Source: Rusavskia elegans (taxonomy: Eukaryota > Ascomycota > Lecanoromycetes > Teloschistales > Teloschistaceae). From it: a stretch of 64,000 bases of DNA. The stretch is taken from contig SAUG01000009.1 in the NCBI GenBank assembly GCA_011316305.1, positions 186,001-250,000 on the forward strand. The letters run 5' to 3'. The notes beneath the pieces are model-generated. The model ran no database searches. It saw nothing but the letters and a program-made list of their open reading frames with translations, and was not told the DNA's origin. Shown piece after piece: positions 12,600 to 26,200 of the stretch. How positions within the stretch are numbered: position 1 is the stretch's first letter; each line of letters begins with the position of its first letter. The position numbers and the translations under genes were made by a program.

Positions 12600-13950
12600 T
12601 AGAAGATTGACTTATATAATTAAATATATAATTTATATTTTATTTTATACTAGAATAAAAAAACTTTTTTTACTATATTTTATTTTCGAAAATAAATCTA
12701 GTACTAGATAAAATCTCTCCTTGGTTAATATATAGATAATAATAAAAACGATAAATATATTTTTATAAAAGTAATAGAAACAAAAAGCTATTTATAATAT
12801 TTTTAGAAATTCAAATAAAATCTAAATTACTAAATACTTTATTTAATATTTTAAATAGAAAAATATAGTATCTAACTACGCTATATAGTGTAAAAAATAG
12901 CTACTATTAATAAAATAGAATAACAACGCCCTATATATAATATTTAGATAAGAATTTAAAAACCGAGTAAAAAATAAATTTAGATATAATAGTCGAGTAT
13001 ATAATATATTAAATAATCAAATTAAAATATCTATTAACTTCGATAATAAACTATATAGATTAAAAATAGAAAAATCCTATAATAATAAACCACGAGGTAA
13101 TACGGGATATTATTTAGAAAAACTTTATAGAAAATAGTATTCTAGTAAAAAATAGTCCGGAAATAGCTACTATAGACCGATATTAATAGAACTAGACTCT
13201 ATATAATAGCGACGTAAAGAAAAAAACCCTAGAAATAATAAAGGATATAAAAATCCTAAAATATATTATAATTATAATAAACTAAACTTTTTCGCGAAAG
13301 AATATCAGTTAAATAAAATATAATAATAATAGTTTAACGCTATACTAAAAAAACATAAAAACTAATAAAAAATAATTTTAAAAGATAATAATAGTAGTTC
13401 TAAACTCTAGAAAACTAGTTTAAAAAAAAATTATATTTATAGAAAATAATAAATTATTATAAAAAGCTATAACTAATAGTATTTTACTATAAATATTAAC
13501 GAAATTAACTAGAAAAAGAATTGCTTCTAAATAGATAATCGTAATAGAAAACGTTTAATAAATATAACTAAAAACCCTTTACTCTAGAATAATATATAAC
13601 TTCGAGTTAATAAAAAAAAAGTTTATAATAATCTATAAAAAATTTGAAGCCGTTTATAAAATATATATTAATAACGAGTATCTATAGAATAAGAAATAGA
13701 ATAAAAAAGTAAATAATATTATTAATATATTAGAGAAAAAACTAAGAAGTAATACTTTTAAAAATAAAGATATTTCTAAATTAATATTATAACGGAAGAA
13801 TATAATATTAGGAGATAAATATATATTATTTAAATAAACCGACTGAAATAATATTAATTATAGAATCTATAAATTAGAAAAAAAAGAAACCGGATAATAT
13901 CTATTAGAACTACGCTATCGCGTTTCTATAATATCTATTAAAATCGGAAA
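12600..13950 (+). pseudogene. gag relic of Gypsy F
   Basis: At about 13262-13318 the frame reads KIYYNYNKLNFFAKEYQLNK. This is a CCHC nucleocapsid knuckle with Cys and His converted to Tyr. The upstream region carries the capsid relic. Stops are frequent, mainly TAA and TAG, so no product is expected. It lies between the 5' LTR and the protease/RT region. Confidence 0.7.
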
Positions 13951-14099
13951 CTATAATATTTATAACTATTCTGGATATATTATATATAATAGATATAAAT
14001 ACTAGAAAAAATAGTAGAAAAAAAATAGAATTTTTAATTAGAAGTTCTATATATATATTTCGTAATTAGATTATAAAAATATAAAAATATAAATAATAA

Positions 14100-17000
14100 T
14101 TCGGAAAAAGATAGAATTTTATAATAATAGATATACTATAAATATTTGATTTTATAATCTAGTAAAAATAACTAAATTTAGCTAACTATATATCTATACT
14201 CGAGATTAAAATAATCGTCGAAACTAATAATAAATTATAGAAAATTAAAATATTTATTAATTTAGATATAATCGGAAATCTTATATTAAAGGATTTAGCT
14301 AAAAGGAAAAGATTTCTTTAAACTAAAAAAAAAGATTTATATAATTTAATAGTTATCGATAGAAATAAAATACCGAATAGAAATAAAAAGATTATAAAAG
14401 AAATAATACCGTTTTAAATAAAAATTAACTAGTATTAAAAGTTACTTTAGTCTAATATTATTTAGATAGCTAGCTATAAAATTTTATTTAGAGTTTTTTA
14501 GTTAAAGGATTATAATCTAGTAATAAACTAGAAAAAAAGAATATTTTATTTTAAACGATATTTTTTATATAGAAAGTATCTAGTCTATACCGAAATAGTA
14601 ATTTCGAATAGATAAAAAATAGAATATAAAGCGCGAATTTATAGCTTTAAAAAAAGATAACTAAAAACTACTTAGATCCGATTTATTAGATACTAATAGA
14701 AATTAGCTAGATTAATAAAATAAAAGTAGAAAGAAAAATTACGAACTTTTTAAAAATCCTATACTATCTAATAAAGAATTAATAGAAACCTTAATAAAAA
14801 TGTTTCTAGGTAAATATAAAAATTAGATATATTTATTTCGGAAAGAAGTAACTATAAAAGTACTATATAAATATTAACTATAAAATTAAAATATTCGATT
14901 TAAATTAAATAAATTATCTATATTTAAATCTATTTATCTATTATCTATAATAGAATTTAGAATACTCTATAAATACTTAAATAAAAATATAAAAAAGAAA
15001 TTTATTAGAAAATTTTAATTACTAGTAGAATATCCGATTCTTTTTATATTTAAAAAAGACGGAATATTCCGTCTATATATCGATTATCGAAATATAAATA
15101 ATATTATAATTAAAAACCGATATCTACTACTAAATATTAGCGAACTTTAAAATAGATTTTCGAAATATATATAATTTTATATAAATAAAAGCCGGAAAAA
15201 AATAGAAAATAGCTTTTTAAATACGGTATAGTTTCTATAAGTATATAGTTATACTATTCGAATTTATAAACGCTTCGGTAATCTATTAAAATATAATTAA
15301 TAATATATTTTGAAAATATCTAGATATATTTATTATTATCTATTTCGATAATATTCTAGTTCTTTTTTAAAATATTTAAAAAATATTAATAATATATTAG
15401 TAAAGTCTGTAAATATCTAGAAAAAAGGTTTTATATCTTAAACTAGAAAAGTATAAATTCTATAAAAAAGAAATCGATTTTCTAGAATTTATTATAGAAT
15501 AAAATAGATTACGTATCGATTCTAATAAATTAAAAGCTATTATAGAATAGAAGATACTAATTAATATTAAAAAAGTCTAAAACTTTTTCGGATTTATAAA
15601 CTATAATTAAAAGTTTATAAAAAACTATTTTAAAAGAGCTTCTATTTTAATAATTTTAATAAAAGATACCGCCGAATAATATTAGAGGAAAAAGAAATAA
15701 TAAATATTTAAAGATTTTAAAAAAAAATATATAAAGGACCTAGTATTTAAAATATTTGCTCTAAAATTACTATTATAAATAGAAATAGATTTATTAAATC
15801 AAACTATAAATATATATCTACTATAATAATACGATAATAAATTGTATCCAATAATATATATATTAATATAATTATTACTAGTAGAATAAAATTATAATAT
15901 CTATAATAAAGAACTACTAACTTTAGTAATTATACTAGAATAAATGAAAATATATACTAAAAAATCGCCGGAATTAATAATCTTTATAGACTATAAAAAT
16001 CTTCTATATTTTAGAATAATAAAATAATTTAATAGAAAATAAATAAAATAATTCAAATTTTTTAGTTAATATAAATTTAAAATATATTATATCCTAGATA
16101 AAGAAAATAGAATAATAGACGTTCTAAATCGAAAAAGTAATTATATAAAAATAAAAAAGGTTTTTAATAATAATATCTTTAAAGTTAATAAAAATAGATT
16201 ATTATTAGTAAATTAGTATAAACTAAATATAATATTATATATATTTAGAAATAACTAAAAATAGTTTTCTATTAAAGAAAAATTATAAATACTAAATAAT
16301 AAAATCGACGAATATATTAAAAAGGACTATAATAAAATATTATAAAAGTATTTAGATATAATAAAAATAATATAACTTTTAGAATAATACTACAAGTTTC
16401 CTAATATAAAATAATATATTAAAATTTATATAAAAAAATATTTTAGTTATTAATAAAATAAAATATACTATATATATTTATTATAGAAAAATCTAGTATT
16501 AGAAACTATCGGATTTACTATAAAAGGAAATTATATTAGACTTTATTATTAAATTTCTAAAATCGAAAAACTCGATAATAAATATAGAATACGATTCGAT
16601 ATTTAAAATAATAGATAGATTTATAAAATATATCTATATAATTCTATTATAAAAATACTTTATAGTAGAAAAACTTAAATTTATTATTTTAGATCGATTA
16701 TTCTAATACTATAGATTACTATAAATATTAATAAATAATAGAAATAAATTTTTAACTTCGAACTATTAGAAAATCCTTATTCTTCTATTTAATATTAAAC
16801 TAAAAATATTAATAGTTTTCTATCCGATAATAAATAGATAGATAGAATATACGAACTAAACTTTAAAATAATATCTAAAGTATTATATTAACGACGTTTA
16901 GAAAAATTAGATTTTATTTTTACTAATAGTATAACTATCGTTTAATATAAGAGAATTAAATATAATAAAAAAAAAATACTATTCTATATTAATAATAGAA

Positions 17001-17600
17001 GAAATCTAAATTTATTTAAAAAACCGCTATTTTATAAATTAGCAGAATTAGCGATTTAGAAAGTCGATATTTAAAAAAAAAAATATAGAAATATCTTAAA
17101 AATATAGAAATATTCGGGTAACTACTAAAATAAAAAATAAAAAATAGTATTTTAGTTAAAAAAAGGAAATAAAGTATACTTTTTTTTATAAAAAATCTAA
17201 AAATAAAAACTTTAAATAAAAAATTTAACTATATTAAAGTCGGACTATTTTTAATTAAATGAATTAAAGAATTTAAGAGTTTAGAATTTAATTTATTTAA
17301 AGATATTAAAGTATATCTAGTATTTATATATTCTTTTTAGAATTAGCCGATTTTAGAACTCTAATATAATAGACGTTTAATTTCGAGATATAGAAAGAAA
17401 ATATCTTCGTAGTCGAAAAGATTCTATAATAAAAAGATTAGAACTATCTAAATTAGTAGAAAAGTTATTCTATTTCGAAAAATATTAAGAAATCTAAAGA
17501 ATGTTTAATAAACTACTAGAAGGCTCTATAATAGTTCTATTAAAAAGAGTTAAAAAAGTTATCGACTAGCTAAAATCGCTAGGCAGGACGATCTATTCGG
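14100..17600 (+). pseudogene. pol relic of Gypsy F (RT, RNase H, integrase, chromodomain)
   Basis: RT: KKDGIFRLYIDYR and IIKNRYLLLNISEL are read near 15050-15140, and YFDNILV near 15338-15362 corresponds to the catalytic YFDDILV box. Integrase: near 16810-16930 a stretch of the form FYPIINR.IEYTN.TLK.YL matches the conserved F/YHPQTDGQTERTNQTLEQYLR region after the last catalytic positions. The integrase tail (KDIKVYLVFI, near 17310) precedes a chromodomain at about 17395-17540 (NIFVVEKIL..KD.NYLN..KSY). The chromodomain would direct integration to heterochromatin. Frames are shifted and interrupted many times. Confidence 0.88.
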
Positions 17601-18068
17601 AAGCTACGTCGATAAAAGGATTTAAATCGATAGAAAAAAACGGATCCGTACTACTTTTATATTTTAACTTTTCGATATTCTATAGCTTCCCGTTAACTAT
17701 AATATACTACTTCTCTTTAATATTATTTAACTAACGAAGTAAACGTTATTACTTCGTATATACTTTATATAATTCTTTTTTTAACTTTTTATATTTATTT
17801 TTAAGACGACGCTAACGCGTAATATCTAATAGAATAAAATTATAAAAATAGATTTATTCTATATATTTAATATACTTTTCGGAATCTTTACCGATATAAT
17901 AGAACTTTTCCGATTAGAAATATTTCCGATAAAAACGTATAACTAATATATCGATACCTAATAATAGGACTTTTTTATAATAATTTTTAATTAATAACCT
18001 TTTCTTTTTATCTATAAAAAAGAAGAGATAATAGTTTTTTAGAATAAAAAATCTAAAAAAAAACCTAG

Positions 18069-18561
18069 TATTATAAATATAGACGGTATACTTTCGGAAA
18101 TATAATAGTATTTAGTATAGTACTAGATTTCCTATTATATTTTAATAGATAAAAATATTAAAAATAGCTTTAGTATTAATACTAAAAGGTATTTTAGTAG
18201 TTTTTATAAATAGATACTATAAATACTCTAATCTTAATTATTTTAGTAAATAAATACTCTAAAGATAGGCTATTTTAGTTATTCTAGTAAATAAATATAC
18301 TAAAAAAAGGCTAGTTTAGTAATTTTAGTCGGTAAATAACTTTTTTAAAAAAGGATTTTATTATCTATATAGATTTCGAATTCGACGCCTTTATAGCTTA
18401 TATTTAATTTATTAGTTATTACTATATACTATTCTAATAATTAGACTAACTTATTTTTATATTAATTTAAAAGAATTATCTATTATATTTCCGTTTATAA
18501 ATATATCTATAAGTTTAAACTAACTTTTAGAAATACCAGATTTCTCGGTAGCCTTATAATA
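18069..18561 (+). repeat. 3' LTR of Gypsy F (493 bp)
   Basis: It aligns base for base in length with 11896-12388, and most differences between the two are transitions. It is more strongly RIPped than the 5' copy: segments such as gcggcgtgcc in the 5' LTR are gacggtatac here. Confidence 0.92.
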
Positions 18562-19860
18562 GAAATATCTAAAAACTATTATTTAAATTAAAAAATCCTA
18601 AAACTATTAATAGTTTTTAGTATTATAAATATCTAAAATAATTTAAAAATAGAGATATAAGTTTAAATAGATATTTCCAAAGTTAAAACTATATAATAAT
18701 CTAGTATATAAATATTTTTAAATATACGACTTTCTATAGATTTAATTAGATATTTAATATAAGTAAAATATATCCTATAATTTTTAAATCAGATTTAATT
18801 CTATCGCGAATAGTTTTAAATATTTAAAAAGTTATTATTATAAAATATATATATTAAAATAACTATATATATAAATAAAATATATATAGTAGTTTTTTTA
18901 AATTAATATTTTTAATTGTCCGAACTAGTAGATTTAAATCTAATAAAGTTTTAAATAGATATTTATTTTAAATATTTTAGTCGAAAGTAAAATCTAATTT
19001 AATTTAGTTTTTTTTTATTATTAAATAAATAAACTTTATATTATTTCTTTATATTACTATTTACTATTTATATAAATAAGTATTATTTTAATAATATACT
19101 ATAGAATACGTCATTTAGATCTATAGTAACTATTAGTCGAATGATATTTCTTTATAGTAGATATATTAAAGACCTAGAAGCTATAAAATAATGAAAACTC
19201 TTAAAATAGTAATTATATATAAATTTAGATCGATTATCTATTATTAAAACTATCTAGTAGAATTTATTTTATTAAAGCGACTATTTTTATACTCAAACCT
19301 TTTTTATCTATAGAAAATCGACTATTTTCTTTCGAATTCTATTTTTAATATCTATAGCGATAGGAATATTAAATTACTATTATTAGAAATCTTAATAGTA
19401 ATTTTATTTTATTAAATAAATTTATTATTATCTCGAAATACTAGTTCTAGATAGTCGATTCTAATTTAATCTACTATATCTTTAATAATTTTTTATTACT
19501 TTCTATATAAACGATTAAATTTAATTAGAATTTCGATTATAAATCAGTTTAGAAACTGGTTTATAGATAAACTAGAATAGATATTATTTAACGAGAACCT
19601 AGTAGAAAGATTTTCGCTAGATATATCGGTCTAGAAAATAAAAAAGCGAGAATCGATATTTATATTAGATATTTTATATTAAGTTTCTATAATAATATTA
19701 TAAAAAGGTAATATAAATATATAAATACTAAATAGTAAAAATAGTATTATATATTAAATAGATAATAATAAAAAGTATATATTATAATTAGAATACGTTA
19801 ATATTAGAAATATCTAAAATCTTTAATATATCGTTAGAAAAAAAAATAGAAATTTATAGA
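18562..19860. other. right interior of the large DNA transposon
   Basis: This very AT-rich relic sequence lies between Gypsy F and a miniature element. Both strands were inspected and no motif was recognised. It belongs to the transposon bounded at 7469 and 20168. Confidence 0.5.
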
Positions 19861-20020
19861 TAGACTGGCTACTTCGAACTAAAGTAGCGATTCGATTTCG
19901 TAATAAACGTAGCTATTAAATTTAAACTACTAGTTAAAGTTCGTCTCTTTCCTAATATAGTTAGAAACTCGAACTCGGAATACGAATCCGGAATCGAAAT
20001 CCGATAAAACGGCCAGTTTA
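19861..20020 (-). mobile_element. miniature inverted-repeat element, copy 4 (160 bp)
   Basis: The ends are tagactggct and ggccagttta. The 8-bp target duplication tttataga is perfect on both sides (19853-19860 and 20021-20028). It inserted near the right end of the large DNA transposon. Confidence 0.92.
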
Positions 20021-20176
20021 TTTATAGACTATATAATATAGAAAAAGAATTATATTTTTATATATAATTTTTATATTTTTGTAAATTAAATCCGGATATT
20101 TAAATCCGACCCGGGTTCGAATCGGATTAGTTAATTTAAATTCGAAATCCGATCCGACGACCAGTTTAATTATCGT

Positions 20177-20482
20177 TCGGAAATCTTTTAAAATAATAAA
20201 ATTAAAATTTATCGTACGTTTGATTTTTAATATATTTTCTATCGGTTTCGGAAAAAAACTATTTAATATTTTTTAATATTTTAATATATAAAGTTTGAAT
20301 ATAGAAATTATCATTTCAAAAATTTATAAAATTACGAGATTATAATCTATCGAATATCTAATTTGTATAGAGTAACGAAATATATAGTTTTCGTTATACG
20401 ACTAATAATATTAAAAGATTTAAATTTTGAAAAATTTCTAAAATCTATTATAAATAGATAGTTTTTACTATATTTTATAATA
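20177..20482. other. backbone DNA, left flank of repeat B1
   Basis: No gene or repeat is recognised. Once the insertions are removed, 7434-7468, 20169-20494 and 29857-30220 become contiguous pre-insertion sequence. It retains somewhat more TG/CA than the retroelements. Confidence 0.45.
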
Positions 20483-20649
20483 TATCAAAAATAATTTTTC
20501 TAGAAAGTTTCTATTTAAAATTATATTGAATTTTTATATATATATTTTATCAATATTATATACGGCAACGATTATTATATTTATATATAAAGAAATTTTT
20601 ATAGCTAAAAATTTATTCGTTAGACAAGAAAAATTTATAGTATAGTTAA

Positions 20650-20889
20650 TATAAGATAGATAGATTACTAGAGTAGTATACGATTATAGATCAGACGAAA
20701 AATATATTATAGAACTAATTTATATTCTAGAAAGACTAGAATATAGCCTAGTAATAAAGGAAAAGGAAAAAGTAGGAAAGGATTAAAATCCGATACGCTA
20801 GTAATACTCTGGCGACTAGACGGCAAGCCTCGTCTCTAAACGTCCTAATTATATTTCTAGAATCTATATAACGCGTCTAGCGTTTTATA
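20650..20889 (-). repeat. 3' LTR of Gypsy C1 (240 bp)
   Basis: The edges are set by the gttaa duplication and by comparison with the two 239-bp LTRs of C2. The terminal dinucleotides are TA...TA, presumably from TG...CA. Confidence 0.9.
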
Positions 20890-21499
20890 ATTATTTCTTT
20901 TTTAGTAATATTATTTCCGATATTATATTATATCTATCTAGATATTTATAGTATTTATTAAATAGATCTATTAACTTTATAGTTAACTATAGAAATTAAA
21001 AAAAATAAAAATAAATTATTTTTTAGCTATTATTATAATCGGCTTCCTTTTATATATAACTATACTTTAGTTATATAAATATATACTAGGATGAAATTAA
21101 AAAGAATAGCGTTACTAGAAATTAAATCTAGATTTTCTAAATAGTAATTTTTAATAAAATTATTTAGATTTACTTTATAAATCCGAATAAATTTATTAAA
21201 GATTATAGTATAGCCTAGACGTTCTACTACTAGATTATAGTACTATTAAATAAAAGCTATAATTATATTTTAATATATATTTTTAAAGAAATATATTATA
21301 TCTATAAATATATACTATATTTATATCTATATATATTTAGTTTATAAATAATACTAGATAAAAGTTCTAATAAATATAATTAAACTCGAATATAATATAA
21401 GTATTCGAGAATTCTAAATAGTAATTAAACGTTCCGAGCGATACGGTTCCGACGTACTAGCGATAATATAATAATATTTTATTTAGTAGAAATTTTAAT

Positions 21500-22110
21500 T
21501 TTCTATACTTTATTTATTTAAATAGTTTTTTACTATTTATATAAATTCCTTATCTTTATATATATAGATATATCTTCTCTACTATATATTAGATATTTAT
21601 ATTATATAACTAGCGATTATAGTAATATCAATCGTTTACGCTCTATTTTCGAATATTCGAAAAACTATTTTACTAATACTTGTTCTAAATATAAAAAATA
21701 TAGAAAAGACCTATTTAACTATAAAATAGTATAATTCTTTCTATTATATTAGTTTAAAGCTAACTATAATAGATACTTTTTTCTTTCGATTTAGCTATAA
21801 AGTAAATAATAAATATTTATCGGTTTACCGTTTAGAATAAAAAAGAACTTTTTTTTAATAACTATAAATTTATAAAAAAGTTCGTTTTAAATATTATAAA
21901 TATTATATAATATATATCTATTTTTAACGCGTTACTATATAATCTTATATAGATATCTATAACTTTTAACTATTTCGCGATAATATTAAATTCTATATTT
22001 AAACGTTTAGATACGTATAAATACGCTAATTAAAATCTGGTTTAAAGGAATAAAACTATATAATCTAAACAAGCTATTTTAAAATATAAGCTTTATAAAT
22101 ATAAGGCGTA
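21500..22110 (+). other. C1 region facing the antisense frame of family C
   Basis: On the plus strand, antisense to C1, one frame reads SDYSNINRLRSIFEYSKNYF near 21610 and ELFFNNYKFIKKFVLNIIN near 21850-21920. The equivalent frames occur antisense in C2 at 58400-59000. Stop density in C1 is only slightly below background, so coding status is doubtful here and rests mainly on C2. Confidence 0.25.
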
Positions 22111-22990
22111 GCGGACCGTTATTATTTTTACCTTTCTTTTATAAAATTTCGGCTTTTATTCGCGTTTACTATTTTTATTTATTTTTTATTACGAAAGTTC
22201 TGTCCCGCTAGTAGTATTTAGATTTCTACCTTTTAAAATAGATACTACTAGTACTCTAGCGGCGGTATAGACGTCTACTATAATATCCTGTTCTACTACT
22301 ATATTATATCTATCTTTCGGTCTAAAATCTTTAGATATAATTTAATAATTTTCTACGCGAAATAATTAATTACTAATATATTATTATAGAATCGGATAAT
22401 ATTCTATAAATTATAATATTTTCTATTATAGGAAGATACGAATTTTACCCGCCTCTAGCTAGTATTATCTATTAGATTTCGAATAATAGGTTAGATAGAT
22501 CTGTTCTAATATATACGCCGATTTTAGAATATTCGATACCGATAATCGAGTAATCTATATCTACTATTAAAATTTCTTTATATAAATCGATATTTTTTTT
22601 ATTTTTCTAATTATTTCTGAAGTCGATATAATCTTCTAGTAAACTATTCTATATATTCGATAACTATAATAATGAAAAACTATATCGAATTATTTATTTT
22701 TATACTATTAAATAAAAAAAAGATATATATTTATTTTCGGTAGTTCCGTTATAGTTTCCGCTAACTTTTTTATTTATTACTCCGTTATAGTTTCCGTTAA
22801 TTTTCCCGCGTATAGTTTTAAAGGCGCCGGAAATATCCGGATTCTAATTTCTAGAAATTAGAATTACCGGTATTCCGGCCTCTTAAATAATCTTTTTACT
22901 AAATAATCTAACGTTTTTTTAAATATTTTCGACTCTATCTATAAACTCCTATAAATTCTCTTTTCGGCAATACTAAAATAGATTACTTTT
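22100..22990 (-). pseudogene. extra reading frame of Gypsy C1, between chromodomain and 3' LTR
   Basis: This is the minus-strand counterpart of the better preserved frame in C2 at 57520-58360. It is recognised by shared blocks, for example the segment corresponding to DPDTFGAFETIRE, here shifted between frames. It includes a short duplicated block around 22735-22810 (tccgttatagtttccg twice) that is not duplicated in C2. The function is unknown. It lies outside the usual Gag-Pol cassette. Confidence 0.45.
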
Positions 22991-23279
22991 CCGGCGCTAT
23001 TTCTCCCGCCTATTATAAAATAAAAAGATAGCCTAAAATATAAATATACGGTAAAACTAAATAGATTATATAAATATAGATATTTAAAGACTGGAATATA
23101 TAACCTATATTATAGTAAATAAAGTCCCTAGTATTATAGATTCTATAGGATAATTTAAAAGAATATATTAACTATAAATCTATTTCTAGATCTATATATT
23201 CTATATCAATACTATAAATATCTTACGCCTATAATTATAGTTTACTTCTATTAAATTCTATTTTTTTTAAATTTATTTA

Positions 23280-26200
23280 TTAGAAGATTATTCTAATTAT
23301 ATTCTTCGATAAATTTCTAAATATTTTTAAAGTTTTTTTATAACTACTAGAAATTATATTCCTTCAGCTAATCAGTCTATTTAATTAGATATTTAGTTAT
23401 TAGCTTTTCGCCTTTTTTAAATCTTATAAACCTTTTATCTAAAATATTTTCTATTTTCTATTTCTTTTTATTATTAATAAGGTTCGGTAATAGATATTCT
23501 AGTAGTTCGCTATTCTAATAGCGATAGAACTTTTTTAATAAAGATATATAAAAAAATATTATAGATCTTTAATTTAATTAAAAAAACTAATCGGTAAATT
23601 TAAAAGTCTATATATTTCGAAATCTAATATAGTTCTAGAAATTTAAAAGTAATCTTTTTCGATTATTTAAACTTTAGATTCTTTATAGATAATAGTACAA
23701 AATTATAAACTTTATATTCTATTAATTAATATTTTTTATTATAATATTTAGTTTAGTTTATTTAAACTTTATTTTAATTTATATATATCGATTTATAAAT
23801 TTTTTATAAATTTATAACTTTTTTCTTTACTATTAGTATCTTCGTATTTACTATTTTTTTTTCTACGGCGTTATTTTTAACGCCTTCGAATATTATATCT
23901 AGGTTATAGTATATAAATATTTTAAAAAGGAATATTTTTATAATATTATATTCGCTATTATTATAGGCAAATTCAATTAAAAATAGGAATTTAATTTAGT
24001 TTTTCTATTTTTTATAAATATATACTTTTAGATAATATTCTAGTAATTAATTCTATCGTTTAGTCTATCTATTTATTTAAAAATAAAATATAGTATTTAA
24101 CCGATATTTTATCTTTAAATAATAGTAGATTTCCGACCAGAATTTACTTATAAATAGCGAACCTCTATCGCTAATAATTCTATTAGAAATAAATCCTTTA
24201 TATTAAAGTTTATCGATAATAAACTCTATAAAATCCTTTATATTAATTATTTTATAATAAAGGATATACTTCGCTATTTTAGTAAATCGATCGATAGCTA
24301 TAAGTACTAAGTTTACTATACCTCGAAAGTATCGATTAGATAGTAATCTAGTAATAAAATCTATCGCTATTTCCTTTTATAACTATATAAAATATAAAAG
24401 ATTTTAAAACTTCCTATATAGTTTATATTTATAGATTTTAACTCGTTAATAGATATTATATATTTCTATATATTTTCTAATATATTTAAATAGTTTCGGC
24501 TAGTTATAGCTACGTCGAATAAACGATAATATTTACTAATATCTAAAATATCTAGCTCTATTATTATTATAGTATTTTACTAGGAACTTTATATATAGTA
24601 TTTTATTTTCGGGTATATATAAAGATTTTTTATAAAAAAGAAAACTAGTTCCTATTTCTATATTCTATAGCCCGGCTTTTTTTCTTAATTTATATTAAAT
24701 AGTTTATAAACGCTTCTAAATATCGGTATATCGACTTTAAAGCTAGATAAATATATCGCGTATACTAGGAGTTATTTTACTATAAACTATTTCGTTAACG
24801 GCAGCCTTCTATACCATTTAATATAGGATATTTAAGCTATAATATATATTTTTAGTAATAGGATTTATTCTATTATTATATCCTTTATTAAAAATAGTTA
24901 TCGCTAATCTATTACTACCGCGTCGGCAGCCTATAATATCCGAAAGTATTTTCGATATATAAAATATATCGCGTTCTTTATTTAATAATAGAAGGTTAAT
25001 TTTATTATCTTTAGAATTTTTAGATTCTATAGAAGGTTTTCTAGGTCTTTCTATTATACGTTTATATAAAGAATAATTAATTTAAATTCTTTATATAGTA
25101 AGCGGTTCGCTATTAGATTTATAGCTAGTCAAATTTACTTTCCGCTAAAATATAAATAATATTATTTAGATTTAAAAATTAATATTTTTATAATCCAGTT
25201 TTTTAGAAGGCGGATTAGTTAGATTAGTTTTTTCTAAATAATAGAAGATATTAAAATCTATAGTAGTTAATTTAATAATCTAGTAATTTTATCGAATATT
25301 AAATTCTTTAACTTTTATAAAACTTTAAAAATTATTATAATCTATCTAGATTTTTACTATATACTTCGCGCCTTCGAAATAATATTTCTATTATTCGAAA
25401 ATATTAATAATAGTAAAAAGTTCGATATAATACGTTTTATAGTTATATTTAATAGAAATTATTTTTTTTAACTAGAATATAATTAGGCGCTAGTAACTAT
25501 AATTATTAGATTAAAATTTAATTCTAGTTAACCCGACTTTAAATGTATTAGTTTCGATATAGATTTCTTTTTTTTAATCGAAATACTATAATATTCTAGT
25601 AGTATCGAAAATATATTTTAGTTTTTTAAAAATCTTTTAGATTCTGATAGTCTAATAAAATAGTTCCGATTTCTTTCTAGCTATATTCTCTATAAGTAAA
25701 CTTATTAGAGACGCTATAATCCGAAAATACTAGTAAATAAAACGCCGATAGAAGTTAATAAATTCTAAAAAAATTTATACTTTCTAGTAAATTTTTAGGA
25801 CTAGCTATTTCTAAATAGTCTTTATTTATTCCGGGTCTATTAATATACCTTCTATAGATATAATAAAGTCTAAAACCTCTATTCTTTTAATATTAAAAGT
25901 ATATTTCTTAAAATTTAGGTATAGCTATATATTACGAAGCTTTCGAGCGACCTATCTAATATATTTCTAATATTTTATTTCCGAATTAAAGAAAATTAGA
26001 ATATTATCTAAATAAATTATATAGTAAACGTTAACTAATTTTTTTAAAACTCGATAAATATAGGTTTAGAAAATTATAGATATATTAATAAAACCGAAAA
26101 ATATTATAAAATATTCGAAATACCTATATTTTATATAAAATACGGTTTTCTATTTATTACCTTTTTTAATTCTAATTAGATAATAGGTATTTTTTAATAT

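Larger units (their letters stand above)
11896..18561 (+). mobile_element. complete Ty3/Gypsy chromovirus F (6666 bp), RIP-degraded
   Basis: This is a full-length LTR retrotransposon on the plus strand with two 493-bp LTRs (11896-12388 and 18069-18561). Gag, RT, RNase H, integrase and C-terminal chromodomain are in the canonical Ty3/Gypsy order (the integrase follows RNase H). It is nested in the large DNA transposon 7469-20168. The LTRs begin TGTTATAA (5' copy) or TATTATAA (3' copy) and end TTATAATA. The 5-bp flanks (ataat, gaaat) do not match convincingly, so the target duplication is unresolved. All frames are destroyed by stops. Confidence 0.92.
7469..20168. mobile_element. large DNA transposon with 8-bp TSD (hAT-like), interrupted by four insertions
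   Basis: The left end is tagtctggcc at 7469 and the right end is gaccagttta at 20168. The two are flanked by the perfect 8-bp duplication attatcgt (7461-7468 and 20169-20176). The 436-bp element at 60473-60908 has both of these subterminal regions, in inverse orientation, which independently confirms the pairing. Removing the solo LTR, Gypsy F and two miniature elements leaves about 5.3 kb. An 8-bp TSD with short inverted ends fits the hAT superfamily, but no transposase catalytic motif could be read, so superfamily assignment is inference. This would be the longest member of the tagactggcc-ended group here. Confidence 0.82.

Noticed and set aside
20495..20510. Repeat B as a LINE/SINE with a poly(A) tail on the minus strand
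   Set aside because: The T-tract is short and interrupted, the 12-bp duplications are of constant length in three copies, and the best frame runs on the opposite strand. Left as unresolved class instead.
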